Of a DNA stretch of 64,000 nucleotides, positions 1-12,584 are shown piece by piece; position 1 is the first letter of the stretch; each line of letters begins with the position of its first letter. This stretch comes from Ptiloglossa arizonensis. Its lineage: Eukaryota; Arthropoda; Insecta; Hymenoptera; Colletidae. Made by a program: the position numbers and the translations under genes. The notes beneath the pieces are model-generated. The model searched no databases and was not told where the DNA came from. It saw nothing but the letters and a program-made list of their open reading frames with translations. The stretch is taken from positions 1,086,202 to 1,150,201 of the forward strand of contig NW_027478514.1 of NCBI RefSeq assembly GCF_051014685.1, written 5' to 3'.

Positions 1-47
1 CTGGCGAGTTTCCACTTTCAAATGCAATAGGAATTTTTGGGTTAGGA
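1..47 (+). repeat. Partial monomer at left edge
   Basis: The window opens inside a unit. The first 'caatcc' start is at 48, so 1-47 is the 3' part of a monomer, from just after the CENP-B-like motif to the T-tract. The array therefore continues beyond the window on this side. Confidence 0.95.
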
Positions 48-1960
48 CAATCCGTTCGCGAGATATGAGAGTTTGAAGCTAAGAAATGGTTGAGAAGACA
101 ACAAATTTTTCGCAAATCTGCTGCTACAAACGCTTAACCAGAATGGCCTAGGGAAAAAAATACACATACCGTTGTAATCGGGCGAGTTTCTACTTTCAAA
201 TGCAATAGGAATTTTTGGGTTAGGTCAATCCGCTCGCGAGATATGGGACTTTGAAGCTAAGAAATGGTTGACAAGGCAAAAAATTTTTCGCAATTCTGCT
301 GCTCCAAACGCTTAACCAGAATGCCCTAGGGAGAAAATACACATAGCGTTTTAATCGGGCGAGTTTCTACTTTCAAATGCAATAGGAATTTTTGGGTTAG
401 GTCAATCCGTTCGCAAGATATGAGAGTTTGAAGCTAAGAAATGGTTGAGAAGACAACAAATTTTTCGCAAATCTGCTGCTCCAAACGCTTAACCAGAATG
501 GCCTAGGGAAAAAATACGCATACCGTTGTAATCGGGCGAGTTTCTACTTTCAGATACAATAGGGATTTTTGGGTTCGGTCAATCCGTTCCCGAGATATGG
601 GACTTTAAGCTAAGAAATGGTGAACAGGACAACAAATTTTTCGCACTTCTGCTGCTCCAATCGCTTAAGCAGAATGCCCTAGGGGAAAAATACACGTACC
701 TTTGTAATCTGGCGAGTTTCCACATTCAAATGCAATAGGAATTTTTGGGTTCGGTCAATCCGTTCGCGAGATAAGGGACTTTGAAGCTAAGAAATGGTTG
801 ACAAGACAACAAATTTTTCGCACTTCTGCTGCTCCAATCGCTTAACCAGAATGGCCTAGGGGAAAAATACACGTACCGTTGTAATCGGGCGAGTTTCTAC
901 TTTCAAATGCAATAGGAATTTTTGGGTTAGGTCAATCCGCTCGCGAGATATGGGACTTTGAAGCTAAGAAATGGTTGACAAGGCAAAAAATTTTTCGCAA
1001 TTCTGCTGCTCCAAACGCTTAACCAGAATGCCCTAGGGAGAAAATACACATAGCGTTTTAATCGGGCGAGTTTCTACTTTCAAATGCAATAGGAATTTTT
1101 GGGTTAGGTCAATCCGTTCGCAAGATATGAGAGTTTGAAGCTAAGAAATGGTTGAGAAGACAACAAATTTTTCGCAAATCTGCTGCTCCAAACGCTTAAC
1201 CAAGAAATGGCCTAGGGAAAAAATACGCATACCGTTGTAATCGGGCGAGTTTCTGCTTTCATATGCATAAGGAATTTTTGGGTTAGGTCAATCCGTTCGC
1301 GAGATATGGGAGTTTGAAGGCAAGAAATGGTTGAGAAGACAACAAATTTTTCGCAATTCTGCTGCTCCAAACGCTTAACCAGAATGGGCTAGGGAAAAAA
1401 TACACATACCGTTGTAATCGGGAGAGTTTCTACTTTCACAAGCAACAGGAATTTTTGGGTTTGGTCAATCCGTTCGCGAGATATAGGAGTTTGAAGCCAA
1501 GAAATGGTTGAGAAGGCAAAAAATTTTTCGCAAATCTGCTGCTCCAAACGCTTAACCAGAATGGCCTAGGGAAAAAATACACATACCGTTGTAATCGGGC
1601 GAGTTTCTACTTTCAGACGCAGTACGAATTTTTGGATTTGGTCAATCCGTTCGCGAGATATGGGACTTTGAAGCTAAGAAATGGTTGAGAAGACAACAAA
1701 TTTTTCGCAATTCTGCTGCTCCAAACGCTTAACCTGAATGGCCTAGGGAAAAAATACACATACCGTTGTAATCGGGCGAGCTTCTACTTTCAGACGCAAC
1801 AGGAATTTTTGGGTTATGTCAATCCGTTCGCGAGATATGGGTGTTTGAAGGCAAGAAATGGTTGAGAAGGCAAAAAATTTTTCGCAAATCTGCTGCTCCA
1901 AACGCTTAACCAGAATGGCCTAGGGAAAAAATACACATACCGTTGTAATCGGGCGAGTTT
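48..1960 (+). repeat. Satellite monomers, no large duplicated block seen
   Basis: About eleven monomers of mixed subtype. Some share long stretches: the 'cgctcgcgag' and 'cagacgca' forms recur, and ~180-540 resembles ~880-1240. I could not fit the stretch into a larger block found elsewhere in the window. There is one local oddity near 1201-1206, where 'aaccaagaaatggcc' has two extra bases relative to 'aaccagaatggcc'. Confidence 0.7.
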
Positions 1961-3350
1961 CTACTTTCAGACGCGACAGGAATTTTTGGGTTAGGTTAAT
2001 CCGTTCGCGAGATATGGGAGTTTGAAGCCAAGAAATGGTTGAGAAGGCAAAAAATTTTTCGCAATTCTGCTGCTCCAAACGCTTAACCAGAATGCCCTAG
2101 GGAAAGAATACACATACCGTTGTAATCGGGCGAGGTTCTACTTTCAGAAGCAACAGGAATTTTTGGGTTTGGTCATTCCGTTCGCGAGACATGGGAGTTT
2201 GAAGCCAAGAAATGGTTGAGAAGGCAAAAAATTTTTCGCAATTCTGCTGCTCCAAACGCTTAACCAGAATGGCCTAGGGAAAAAATACACATACCGTTGT
2301 AATCGGGCGAGTTTCTACTTTCAGATGCAATAGGAATTTTTTGGTTAGGTCAATCCGTTCGCGAGATATGGGAGTTTGAAGCCAAGAAATGGTAGAGAAG
2401 GCAAAAAATTTTTCACAATTCTGCTGCTCCAAACGCTTAACCAGAATAGCCTAGGGAAAAAATACACATACCGTTGTAATCGGGCGAGTTTCTACTTTCA
2501 GATGCATAAGGAATTTTTGGGTTAGGTCAATCCGTTCGCGAGATATGGGAGTTTGAAGACAAGAAATGGTTGAGAAGGCAAAAAATTTTTCGCAATTCTG
2601 CTGCTCCAAACGCTTAACCAGAATGGCCTAGGGAAAAAATACACATACCGTTGTAATCGGGCGAGTTTCTACTTTCAGATGCATAAGGAATTTTTGGGTT
2701 AGGTCAATCCGTTCGCGAGATATGGGAGTTTGAAGACAAGAAATGGTTGAGAAGGCAAAAAATTTTTCGCAATTCTGCTGCTCCGAACGCTTAACCAGAA
2801 TAGCCTAGGGAAAAAATACACATACCGTTGTAATCGGGCGAGTTTCTACTTTCAGATGCATACGGAATTTTTGGGTTAGGTCAATCCGTTCGCGAGATAT
2901 GGGACTTTGAAGCTAAGAAATGGTTGACAAGACAACAAATTTTTCACAATTCTGCTGCTCCAAACGCTTAACCAGAATGGCCTAGGGAAAAAATACACAT
3001 ACCGTTGTAATCGGGCGAGTTTTTTCTTTCAGATGCAATAGGAATTTTTGGGTTAGGTCAATCCGTTCGCGAGATATGGGAGTTTGAAGCCAAGAAATGG
3101 TTGAGAAGGCAAAAAATTTTTCGCAATTCTGCTGCTCCAAACGCTTGACCAGAATGGCCTAGGGAAAAAATACGCATACCGTTGTAATCGGGCGATTTTC
3201 TACTTTCAGTTACAATAGGAATTGTTGGGTTCGGTCAATCCGTTCGCGAGATATGGGACTTTGAAGCTAAGAAATGGTTGACAAGAAAACAAATTTTTCG
3301 CAATTCTGCTGCACCAAACGCTTAACCAGAATGGCCTAGGGAAAAAATAC
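1960..3350 (+). repeat. Block A1, first copy (about 8 monomers)
   Basis: It starts at the variant 'acgcgacagg' (1971) and contains the rare markers 'gtcattccg', 'gagacatggg' and 'gatgcataagg'. The same marker order reappears at 12585-13800. This copy has one more 'gatgcataagg' monomer than the other, so the marker offset falls from 10625 to 10448 bp, exactly one unit. Confidence 0.7.
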
Positions 3351-4252
3351 ACATACCGCTGTAGTCGGGCGAGTTTCTAGTTTCAGATGCAATAGGAATT
3401 TTTGGGTTCGGTCAATCCATTCGAGAGATATGGGAGTTTGAAGCCAAGAAATGGTTGAGAAGGCAAAAAATTTTTCGCAATTCTGCTGCTCCAAACGCTT
3501 AACCAGAATGCCCTAGGGAAAGAATACACATACCGTTGTAATCGGGCGAGTTTCTACTTTCAGTTACAATAGGAATTTTTGGGTTCGGTCAATCCGTACG
3601 CGAGATATGGGACTTTGAAGCTAAGGAATGGTTGACAAGACAACAAATTTTTCGCACTTCTGCTGCTCCAATCGCTTAACCAGAATGCCCTAGGGGAAAA
3701 CTACACGTACCGTGGTTATCGGGCGAGTTTCTACTTTAACAAGCAACAGGAATTTTTGGGTTTGTTCAATCCGTTCGCGAGATATGGGAGTTTGAAGCCA
3801 AGAAATGGTTGAGAAGGCAAAAAATTTTTCGCAATTCTGCTGCTCCAAACGCTTAACCAGAATGGCCTAGGGAAAAAATACACATACCGCTGTAATCGGG
3901 CGAGTTTCTACTTTCAGATGCAATAGGAATTTTTGGGTTTGGTCAATCCGTTCGCGAGATATGGGAGTTTGAAGCCAAGAAATGGTAGAGAAGGCAAACA
4001 ATTTTTCACAATTCTGCTGCTCCAAACGCTTAACCAGAATGGCCTAGGGAAAAAATACACATACCGTTGTAATCGGGCGAGTTTCTTCTTTCAGATGCAA
4101 TAGGAATTTTTGGGTTAGGTCAATCCGTTCGCGAGATAGGGGAGTTTGAAGCCAAGAAATGGTTGAGAAGGCAAAAAATTTTTCGCAATTCTGCTGCTCC
4201 AAACGCTTGACCAGAATGGCCTAGGGAAAAAATACGCATACCGTTGTAATCG
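3191..4252 (+). repeat. Block A2, first copy (6 monomers, 1062 bp)
   Basis: It begins at the marker 'ggcgattttctactttcag' and runs to the next copy of that marker at 4253, exactly 6 x 177 bp later. Inside are the private variants 'ccattcgagagatatgg', 'ccgtacgcgag', 'ccgtggttatcggg' and 'gggtttgttcaatcc', which recur in the same order in the next two copies. Confidence 0.85.
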
Positions 4253-5494
4253 GGCGATTTTCTACTTTCAGTTACAATAGGAATTGTTGGGTTCGGTCAA
4301 TCCGTTCGCGAGATATGCGGACTTTGAAGCTAAGAAATGGTTGACAAGAAAACAAATTTTTCGCAATTCTGCTGCACCAAACGCTTAACCAGAATGGCCT
4401 AGGGAAAAAATACACATACCGCTGTAGTCGGGCGAGTTTCTACTTTCAGATGCAATAGGAATTTTTGGGTTCGGTCAATCCATTCGAGAGATATGGGAGT
4501 TTGAAGCCAAGAAATGGTTGAGAAGGCAAAAAATTATTCGCAATTCTGCTGCTCCAAACGCTTAAACCAGAATGCCCTAGGGAAAGAATACCACATACCG
4601 TTGTAATCGGGCGAGTTTCTACTTTCAGTTACAATAGGAATTTTTGGGTTCGGTCCAATCCGTACGCGAGATATGGGACTTTGAAGCTAAGGAATGGTTG
4701 ACAAGACAACAAATTTTTCGCACTTCTGCTGCTCCAATCGCTTAACCAGAATGCCCTAGGGGAAAACTACACGTACCGTGGTTATCGGGCGAGTTTCTAC
4801 TTTAACAAGCAACAGGAATTTTTGGGTTTGTTCAATCCGTTCGCGAGATATGGTAGTTTGAAGCCAAGAAATGGTTGAGAAGGCAAAAAATTTTCGCAAT
4901 TCTGCTGCTCCAAACGCTTAACCAGAATGGCCTAGGGAAAAAATACACATACCGTTGTAATCGGGCGAGTTTCTACTTTCAGATGCAATAGGAATTTTTG
5001 GGTTTGGTCAATCCGTTCGCGAGATATGGGAGTTTGAAGCCAAGAAATGGTAGAGAAGGCAAACAATTTTTCACAATTCTGCTGCTCCAAACGCTTAACC
5101 AGAATGGCCTAGGGAAAAAATACACATACCGTTGTAATCGGGCGAGTTTCTTCTTTCAGATGCAATAGGAATTTTTGGGTTAGGTCAATCCGTTCGCGAG
5201 ATAGGGGAGTTTGAAGCCAAGAAATGGTTGAGAAGGCAAAAAATTTTTCGCAATTCTGCTGCTTCAAACGCTTAACCAGAATGGCCTAGGGAAAAAATAC
5301 ACATACCGTTGTAATCGGGCGAGTTTTTTCTTTCAGATGCAATAGGAATTTTTGGGTTAGGTCAATCCGTTCGCGAGATATGGGAGTTTGAAGCCAAGAA
5401 ATGGTTGAGAAGGCAAAAAATTTTTCGCAATTCTGCTGCTCCAAACGCTTAACCAGAATGGCCTAGGGAAAAAATACGCATACCGTTGTAATCG
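4253..5494 (+). repeat. Block A2, second copy (7 monomers, 1242 bp)
   Basis: It follows 3191-4252 directly with the same variant order but has one extra monomer near 5150-5330. It is 3 bp longer than 7 x 177 because of several single-base indels between 4317 and 4890: an extra C in 'atatgcgg', an extra A in 'cttaaacc', an extra C in 'taccacat' and in 'ggtccaat', and one missing T in 'aaaattttcg'. Confidence 0.85.
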
Positions 5495-6515
5495 GGCGAT
5501 TTTCTACTTTCAGTTACAATAGGAATTGTTGGGTTCGGTCAATCCGTTCGCGAGATATGGGACTTTGAAGCTAAGAAATGGTTGACAAGAAAACAAATTT
5601 TTCGCAATTCTGCTGCACCAAACGCTTAACCAGAATGGCCTAGGGAAAAAATACACATACCGCTGTAGTCGGGCGAGTTTCTACTTTCAGATGCAATAGG
5701 AATTTTTGGGTTCGGTCAATCCATTCGAGAGATATGGGAGTTTGAAGCCAAGAAATGGTTGAGAAGGCAAAAAATTTTTCGCAATTCTGCTGCTCCAAAC
5801 GCTTAACCAGAATGCCCTAGGGAAAGAATACACATACCGTTGTAATCGGGCGAGTTTCTACTTTCAGTTACAATAGGAATTTTTGGGTTCGGTCAATCCG
5901 TACGCGAGATATGGGACTTTGAAGCTAAGGAATGGTTGACAAGACAACAAATTTTTCGCACTTCTGCTGCTCCAATCGCTTAACCAGAATGCCCTAGGGG
6001 AAAACTACACGTACCGTGGTTATCGGGCGAGTTTCTACTTTAACAAGCAACAGGAATTTTTGGGTTTGTTCAATCCGTTCGCGAGATATGGGAGTTTGAA
6101 GCCAAGAAATGGTTGAGAAGGCAAAAAATTTTTCGCAATTCTGCTGCTCCAAACGCTTAACCAGAATGGCCTAGGGAAAAAATACACATACCGTTGTAAT
6201 CGGGCGAGTTTCTACTTTCAGATGCAATAGGAATTTTTGGGTTTGGTCAATCCGTTCGCGAGATATGGGAGTTTGAAGCCAAGAAATGGTAGAGAAGGCA
6301 AACAATTTTTCACAATTCTGCTGCTCCAAACGCTTAACCAGAATGGCCTAGGGAAAAAATACACATACCGTTGTAATCGGGCGAGTTTCTTCTTTCAGAT
6401 GCAATAGGAATTTTTGGGTTAGGTCAATCCGTTCGCGAGATAGGGGAGTTTGAAGCCAAGAAATGGTTGAGAAGGCAAAAAATTTTTCGCAATTCTGCTG
6501 CTCCAAACGCTTAAA
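5495..6515 (+). repeat. Block A2, third copy (about 6 monomers)
   Basis: It repeats the variant order of the previous two copies without the indels of the second one, then departs near 6515 where a 'cttaaacagaatgg' monomer with 'aaaaatctgcatacc' follows. Its inner part is also found at about 10615-11320 and 15395-16100. Confidence 0.8.
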
Positions 6516-9259
6516 CAGAATGGCCTAGGGAAAAAAATCTGCATACCTTTGTAATCGGGCGAGTTTCTTCTTTCAGATGCAATAGGAATTTTTGGGTTAT
6601 GTCAATCCGTTCGCGAGATATGGGAGTTTGAAGCCAAGAAATGGTAGAGAAGGCAAAAAATTTTTCACAATTCTGCTGCTCCAAACGCTTAACCAGAATG
6701 GCCTAGGGAAAAAATACACATACCGTTGTAATCGGGCGAGTTTCTACTTTCAGATACAATAGGAATTTTTGGGTCTGGTCAATCCGTTCGCGAGATATGG
6801 GACTTTCAAGCTAAGAAATGGTTGACAAGACAACAAATTTTTCGCACTTCTGCTGCTCCAATCGCTTAACCAGAATGGCCTAGGGGAAAAATACACGTAC
6901 CGTTGTAATCGGGCGAGTTTCTACTTTCACAAGCAACAGGAATTTTTGGGTTCGGTCAATTTGTTCGCGAGATATGGGACTTTCAAGCTAAGAAATGGTT
7001 GACAAGACAACAAATTTTTCGCACTTCTGCTGCTCCAATAGCTTAACCAGAATGGCCTAGGGGAAAAATACACATACCGTTGTAATCGGGCGAGTTTCTA
7101 CTTTCACAAGCAACAGGAATTTTTGGGTTTGGTCAATCCGTTCGCGGGATATGGGAGTTTGAAGCCAAGAAATGGTGGAGAAGGCATAAAATTTTTCGCA
7201 ATTCTGCTGATCCAAACGCTTAACCAGAATGGCCTAGGGAAAAAATACACGTACCGTTGTAATCGGGCGAGTTTCTACTTTCACAAGCAACAGGAATTTT
7301 TGGGTTCGGTCAATCTGTTCGCGAGATATAGGAGTTTGAAGCCAAGAAATGGTTGAGAAGGCAACAAATTTTTCGCAATTCTGCTGCTCCAAACGCTTAA
7401 ACAGAATGGCCTAGGGAAAAAAATCTGCATACCTTTGTAATCGGGCGAGTTTCTTCTTTCAGATGCAATAGGAATTTTTGGGTTATGTCAATCCGTTCGC
7501 GAGATATGGGTGTTTGAAGGCAAGAAATGGTTGAGAAGACAACAAATTTTTCGCAATTCTGCTGCTCCAAACGCTTAACCTGAATGGCCTAGGGAAAAAA
7601 TACGCATACTCTTGTAATCGGGCAAGTTTCTACTTTCAGACGCAGCAGGAATTTTTGGATTTTGTCAATCCGTTCGCGAGATATGGGACTTTGAAGCTAA
7701 GTAATGGTTGAGAAGACAACAAATTTTTCGCAATTCTGCTGCTCCAAACGCTTAACCAGAATGGGCTAGGGAAAAAATACACATACCGTTGTAATCGGGA
7801 GAGCTTCTACTTTCACAAGCGACAGGAATTTTTGGGTTTGGTCAATCCGTTCGCGAGATATGGGAGTTTGAAGCCAAGAAATGGTTGAGAAGGCATAAAA
7901 TTTTTCGCAATTCTGCTGCTCCAAACGCTTAACCAGAATGGCCTAGGGAAAAAATACACATACCGTTGTAATCGGGCGAGTGTCTACTTTCAGACGCAAC
8001 AGGAACTTTGGGTTAGGTCAATCCGTTCGCGAGATATGGGTGTTTGAAGCCAAGAAATGGTTGAGAAGGCAAAAAATTTTTCGCAAATCTGCTGCTCCAA
8101 ACGCTTAACCAGAATGGCCTAGGGAAAAAATACGCATACCGTTGTAATCTGGCGATTTTCTACTTTCAGTTACAATAGGAATTGTTGGGTTCGGTCAATC
8201 CGTTCGCGAGATATGGGACTTTGAAGCTGAGAAATGGTTGACAAGACAACAAATTTTTCGCACTTCTGCTGCTCCAATCGCTTAACCAGAATCGCCTAGG
8301 GGAAAAATACACGTACCGTTGTAATCGGGCGAGGCTCTACTTTCAGATGCAATAGGAATTTTTCGGTTAAGTCAATCCGTTCGCGAGATATGGGAGTTTG
8401 AAGCTAAGAAATGGTTGAGAAGGCAAAAAATTTTTCGCAAATCTGCTGCTCCAAACGCTTAACCAGAATGGCCTAGGGAAAAAATACGCATACCGCTGTA
8501 GTCGGGCGAGTTTCTACTTTCAGATGCTATAGGAATTTTTGGGTTAGGTCAATCCGTTCGCGAGATATGGGAGTTTGAAGCCAAGAAATGGTTGAGAAGG
8601 CAAAAAATTTTTCGCAATTCTGCTGCTTCAAACGCTTAACCAGAATGGCGTAGGGAAAAAATACGCATACCGTTGTAATCGGGCGAGTTTCTACTTTCAG
8701 ACGCAGTAGGAATTTTTGGATTTGGTCAATCCGTTCGCGAGATATGGGACTTTGAAGCTAAGAAATGGTTGAGAAGACAACAAATTTTCCGCAATTCTGC
8801 TGCTCCAAACGCTTAACCACAATGGGCTAGGGAAAAAATGCACATACCGTTGTAATCGGGAGAGTTTCTACTTTCACAAGCAACAGGAATTTTTGGGTTT
8901 GGTCAATCCGTTCGCGAGATATAGGAGTTTGAAGCCAAGAAATGGTTGAGAAGGCAAAAAATTTTTCGCAAATCTGCTGCTCCAAACGCTTAACCAGAAT
9001 GGCCTAGGGAAAAAATACACATACCGTTGTAATCGGGCGAGTTTCTACTTTCAGACGCAGTAGGAATTTTTGGATTTGGTCAATCCGTTCGCGAGATATG
9101 GGACTTTGAAGCTAAGGAATGGTTGAGAAGACAACAAATTTTTCGCAATTCTGCTGCTCCAAACGCTTAACCTGAATGGCCTAGGGAAAAAATACACATA
9201 CCGTTGTAATCGGGCGAGTTTCTACTTTCACAAGCAACAGGAATTTTTGGGTTTGGTCA
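6516..9259 (+). repeat. Satellite monomers, mixed
   Basis: About 15 monomers. The part 6740-7440 resembles 11360-12030 and 16140-16820 (markers 'gggtctggtc', 'caatttgttcgcgag', 'ctgctgatcc', 'aaaaatctgcat'). The rest is a mix of subtypes with 'cagacgca' and 'cacaagcaacagg' starts. The 'tttttcggttaagtc' variant common in region B first appears near 8360. Confidence 0.7.
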
Positions 9260-12165
9260 ATCCGTTCGCGAGATATGGGACTTTGAAGCTAAGAAATGGT
9301 TGACAAGACAACAAATTTTTCGCAATTCTGCTGCTCCAAACGCTTAACCAGAATGGCCTAGGGAAAAAGTACACATACCGCTGTAGTCGGGCGAGTTTCT
9401 ACTTTCAGATGCAACAGGAATTTTTGGGTTAGGTCAATCCATTCGCGAGATATGGGAGTTTGAAGCTAAGAAATGGTTGAGAAGACAACAAATTTATCGC
9501 AAATCTGCTGCTCCAAACGCTTAACCAGAATGGCCTAGGGAAAAAATACACATACCGCTGTAGTCGGGCGAGTTTCTACTTTCAGATGCAATAGGAATTT
9601 TTGGGTTCGGTCAATCCATTCGAGAGATATGGGAGTTTGAAGCTAGGAAATGGTTGAGAAGACAACAAATTTTTCGCAAATCTGCTGCTCCAAACGCTTA
9701 ACCGGAATGGCCTAGGGAAAGAATACACATACCGTTGTAATCGGGCGAGTTTCTACTTTCAGTTACAATAGGAATTTTTGGGTTCGGTCAATCCGTACGC
9801 GAGATATGGGAGTTTGAAGCCAAGAAATGGTTGAGAAGGCAAAAAATTTTTCGCAATTCTGCTGCTCCAAACGCTTAACCAGAATGGCCTAGGGAAAAAA
9901 TACACACACCGTTGTAATCGGGCGAGTTTCTACTTTGAGATGCAATAGGAATTTTTGGGTTAGGTCAATCCGTTCGCGAGATATGGGAGTTTGAAGCCAA
10001 GAAATGGTAGAGAAGGCAAAAAATTTTTCACAATTCTGCTGCTCCAAACGCTTAACCAGAATGGCCTAGGGAAAAAATACACATACCGTTGTAATCGGGC
10101 GAGTTTCTTCTTTCAGATGCAATAGGAATTTTTGGGTTAGGTCAATCCGTTCGCGAGATATGGGAGTTTGAAGCTAAGAAATGTTTGACAAGACAACAAA
10201 TTTTTCGCATTTCTGCTGCTCCAAACGCTTAACCAGAATGGCCTAGGGAAAAAATACACATACCGCTGTAGTCGGGCGAGTTTCTACTTTCAGATGCAAC
10301 AGGAATTTTGGGGTTAGGTCAATCCATTCGCGAGAAATGGGAGTTTGAAGCTAAGAAATGGTTGAGAAGACAACAAATTTTTCGCAAATCTGCTGCTCCA
10401 AACGCTTAACCAGAATGGCCTAAGGAAAAAATACGCATACCGTTGTAATCGGGCGAGTTTCTACTTTCAGACGCGACAGGAATTTTTGGGTTAGGTTAAT
10501 CCGTTCGCGAGATATGGAAGTTTGAAGCCAAGAAATGTTTGAGAAGGCAAAAAATTTTTCGCAATTCTGCTGCTCCAAACGCTTAACCAGAATGCCCTAG
10601 GGAAAGAATACACATACCGTTGTAATCGGGCGAGTTTCTACTTTCAGTTACAATAGGAATTTTTGGGTTCGGTCAATCCGTACGCGAGATATGGGACTTT
10701 GAAGCTAAGGAATGGTTGACAAGACAACAAATTTTTCGCACTTCTGCTGCTCCAATCGCTTAACCAGAATGCCCTAGGGGAAAACTACACGTACCGTGGT
10801 TATCGGGCGAGTTTCTACTTTAACAAGCAACAGGAATTTTTGGGTTTGTTCAATCCGTTCGCGAGATATGGGAGTTTGAAGCCAAGAAATGGTTGAGAAG
10901 GCAAAAAATTTTTCGCAATTCTGCTGCTCCAAACGCTTAACCAGAATGGCCTAGGGAAAAAATACACATACCGTTGTAATCGGGCGAGTTTCTACTTTCA
11001 GATGCAATAGGAATTTTTGGGTTTGGTCAATCCGTTCGCGAGATATGGGAGTTTGAAGCCAAGAAATGGTAGAGAAGGCAAACAATTTTTCACAATTCTG
11101 CTGCTCCAAACGCTTAACCAGAATGGCCTAGGGAAAAAATACACATACCGTTGTAATCGGGCGAGTTTCTTCTTTCAGATGCAATAGGAATTTTTGGGTT
11201 AGGTCAATCCGTTCGCGAGATAGGGGAGTTTGAAGCCAAGAAATGGTTGAGAAGGCAAAAAATTTTTCGCAATTCTGCTGCTTCAAACGCTTAACCAGAA
11301 TGGCCTAGGGAAGAAATACACATACCGTTGTAATCGGGCGAGTTTCTACTTTCAGATACAATAGGAATTTTTGGGTCTGGTCAATCCGTTCGCGAGATAT
11401 GGGACTTTCAAGCTAAGAAATGGTTGGCAAGACAACAAATTTTTCGCACTTCTGCTGCTCCAATCGCTTAACCAGAATGGCCTAGGGGAAAAATACACGT
11501 ACCGTTGTAATCGGGCGAGTTTCTACTTTCACAAGCAACAGGAATTTTTGGGTTCGGTCAATTTGTTCGCGAGATATGGGACTTTCAAGCTAAGAAATGG
11601 TTGACAAGACAACAAATTTTTCGCACTTCTGCTGCTCCAATAGCTTAACCAGAATGGCCTAGGGGAAAAATACACATACCGTTGTAATCGGGCGAGTTTC
11701 TACTTTCACAAGCAACAGGAATTTTTGGGTTTGGTCAATCCGTTCGCGAGATATGGGAGTTTGAAGCCGAGAAATGGTGTAGAAGGCATAAAATTTTTCG
11801 CAATTCTGCTGATCCAAACGCTTAACCAGAATGGCCTAGGGAAAAAATACACGTACCGTTGTAATCGGGCGAGTTTCTACTTTCACAAGCAACAGGAATT
11901 TTTGGGTTCGGTCAATCTGTTCGCGAGATATGGGAGTTTGAAGCCAAGAAATGGTTGAGAAGGCAACAAATTTTTCGCAATTCTGCTGCTCCAAACGCTT
12001 AAACAGAATGGCCTAGGGAAAAAAATCTGCATACCGTTGTAATCGGGCGAGTTTCTTCTTTCAGATGCAATAGGAATTTTTGGGTTAGATCAATCCGTTC
12101 GCGAGATATGGGAGTTTGAAGCCAAGAAATGGTTGAGAAGGCAAAAAATTTTTCGCAATTCTGCT
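9260..12165 (+). repeat. Block A3, first copy (about 2.9 kb)
   Basis: This stretch is copied at 14217-16945. Up to 10468 the offset is 4957 bp (28 units + 1; checked at 'gggaaaaagt', 9361 to 14318, and at 'atacgcatac', 10431 to 15388). From 10615 the offset is 4780 bp (checked at 'gttacaatagg', 10647 to 15427, and at 11725 to 16505). The difference is exactly 177 bp: the 'acgcgacagg' monomer at about 10440-10620 is absent from the second copy. Confidence 0.85.
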
Positions 12166-12584
12166 GCTCCAAACGCTTAACCAGAATGGCCTAAGGAAAA
12201 AATACACATACCGTTGTAATCGGGCGAGTTTCTACTTTCAGATGCATAAGGAATTTTTGGGTTAGGTCAATCCGTTCGCGAGATATGGGAGTTTGAAGAC
12301 AAGAAATGGTTGAGAAGGCAAAAAATTTTTCGCAATTCTGCTGCTCCGAACGCTTAACCAGAATAGCCTAGGGAAAAAATACACATACCGTTGTAATCGG
12401 GCGAGTTTCTACTTTCAGATGCATAAGGAATTTTTGGGTTAGGTCAATCCGTTCGCGAGATATGGGACTTTGAAGCTAAGAAATGGTTGACAAGACAACA
12501 AATTTTTCGCAAATCTGCTGCTCCAAACGCTTAACCAGAATGGCCTAGGGAAAAAATACACATACCGTTGTAATCGGGCGAGTT
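12166..12584 (+). repeat. Satellite monomers between blocks A3 and A1
   Basis: Two to three monomers with the 'gatgcataagg' marker, resembling the end of block A1. They lie between the first copy of A3 and the second copy of A1. I saw nothing else in this stretch. Confidence 0.65.

Noticed and set aside
7123..7356. 77-codon open frame on the plus strand, repeated at 11371, 11725, 16505 and 19338
   Set aside because: It starts at a TTG in 'tttttgggtttggtc' and spans one and a third monomers. Repetition reflects the satellite, not selection on a protein.
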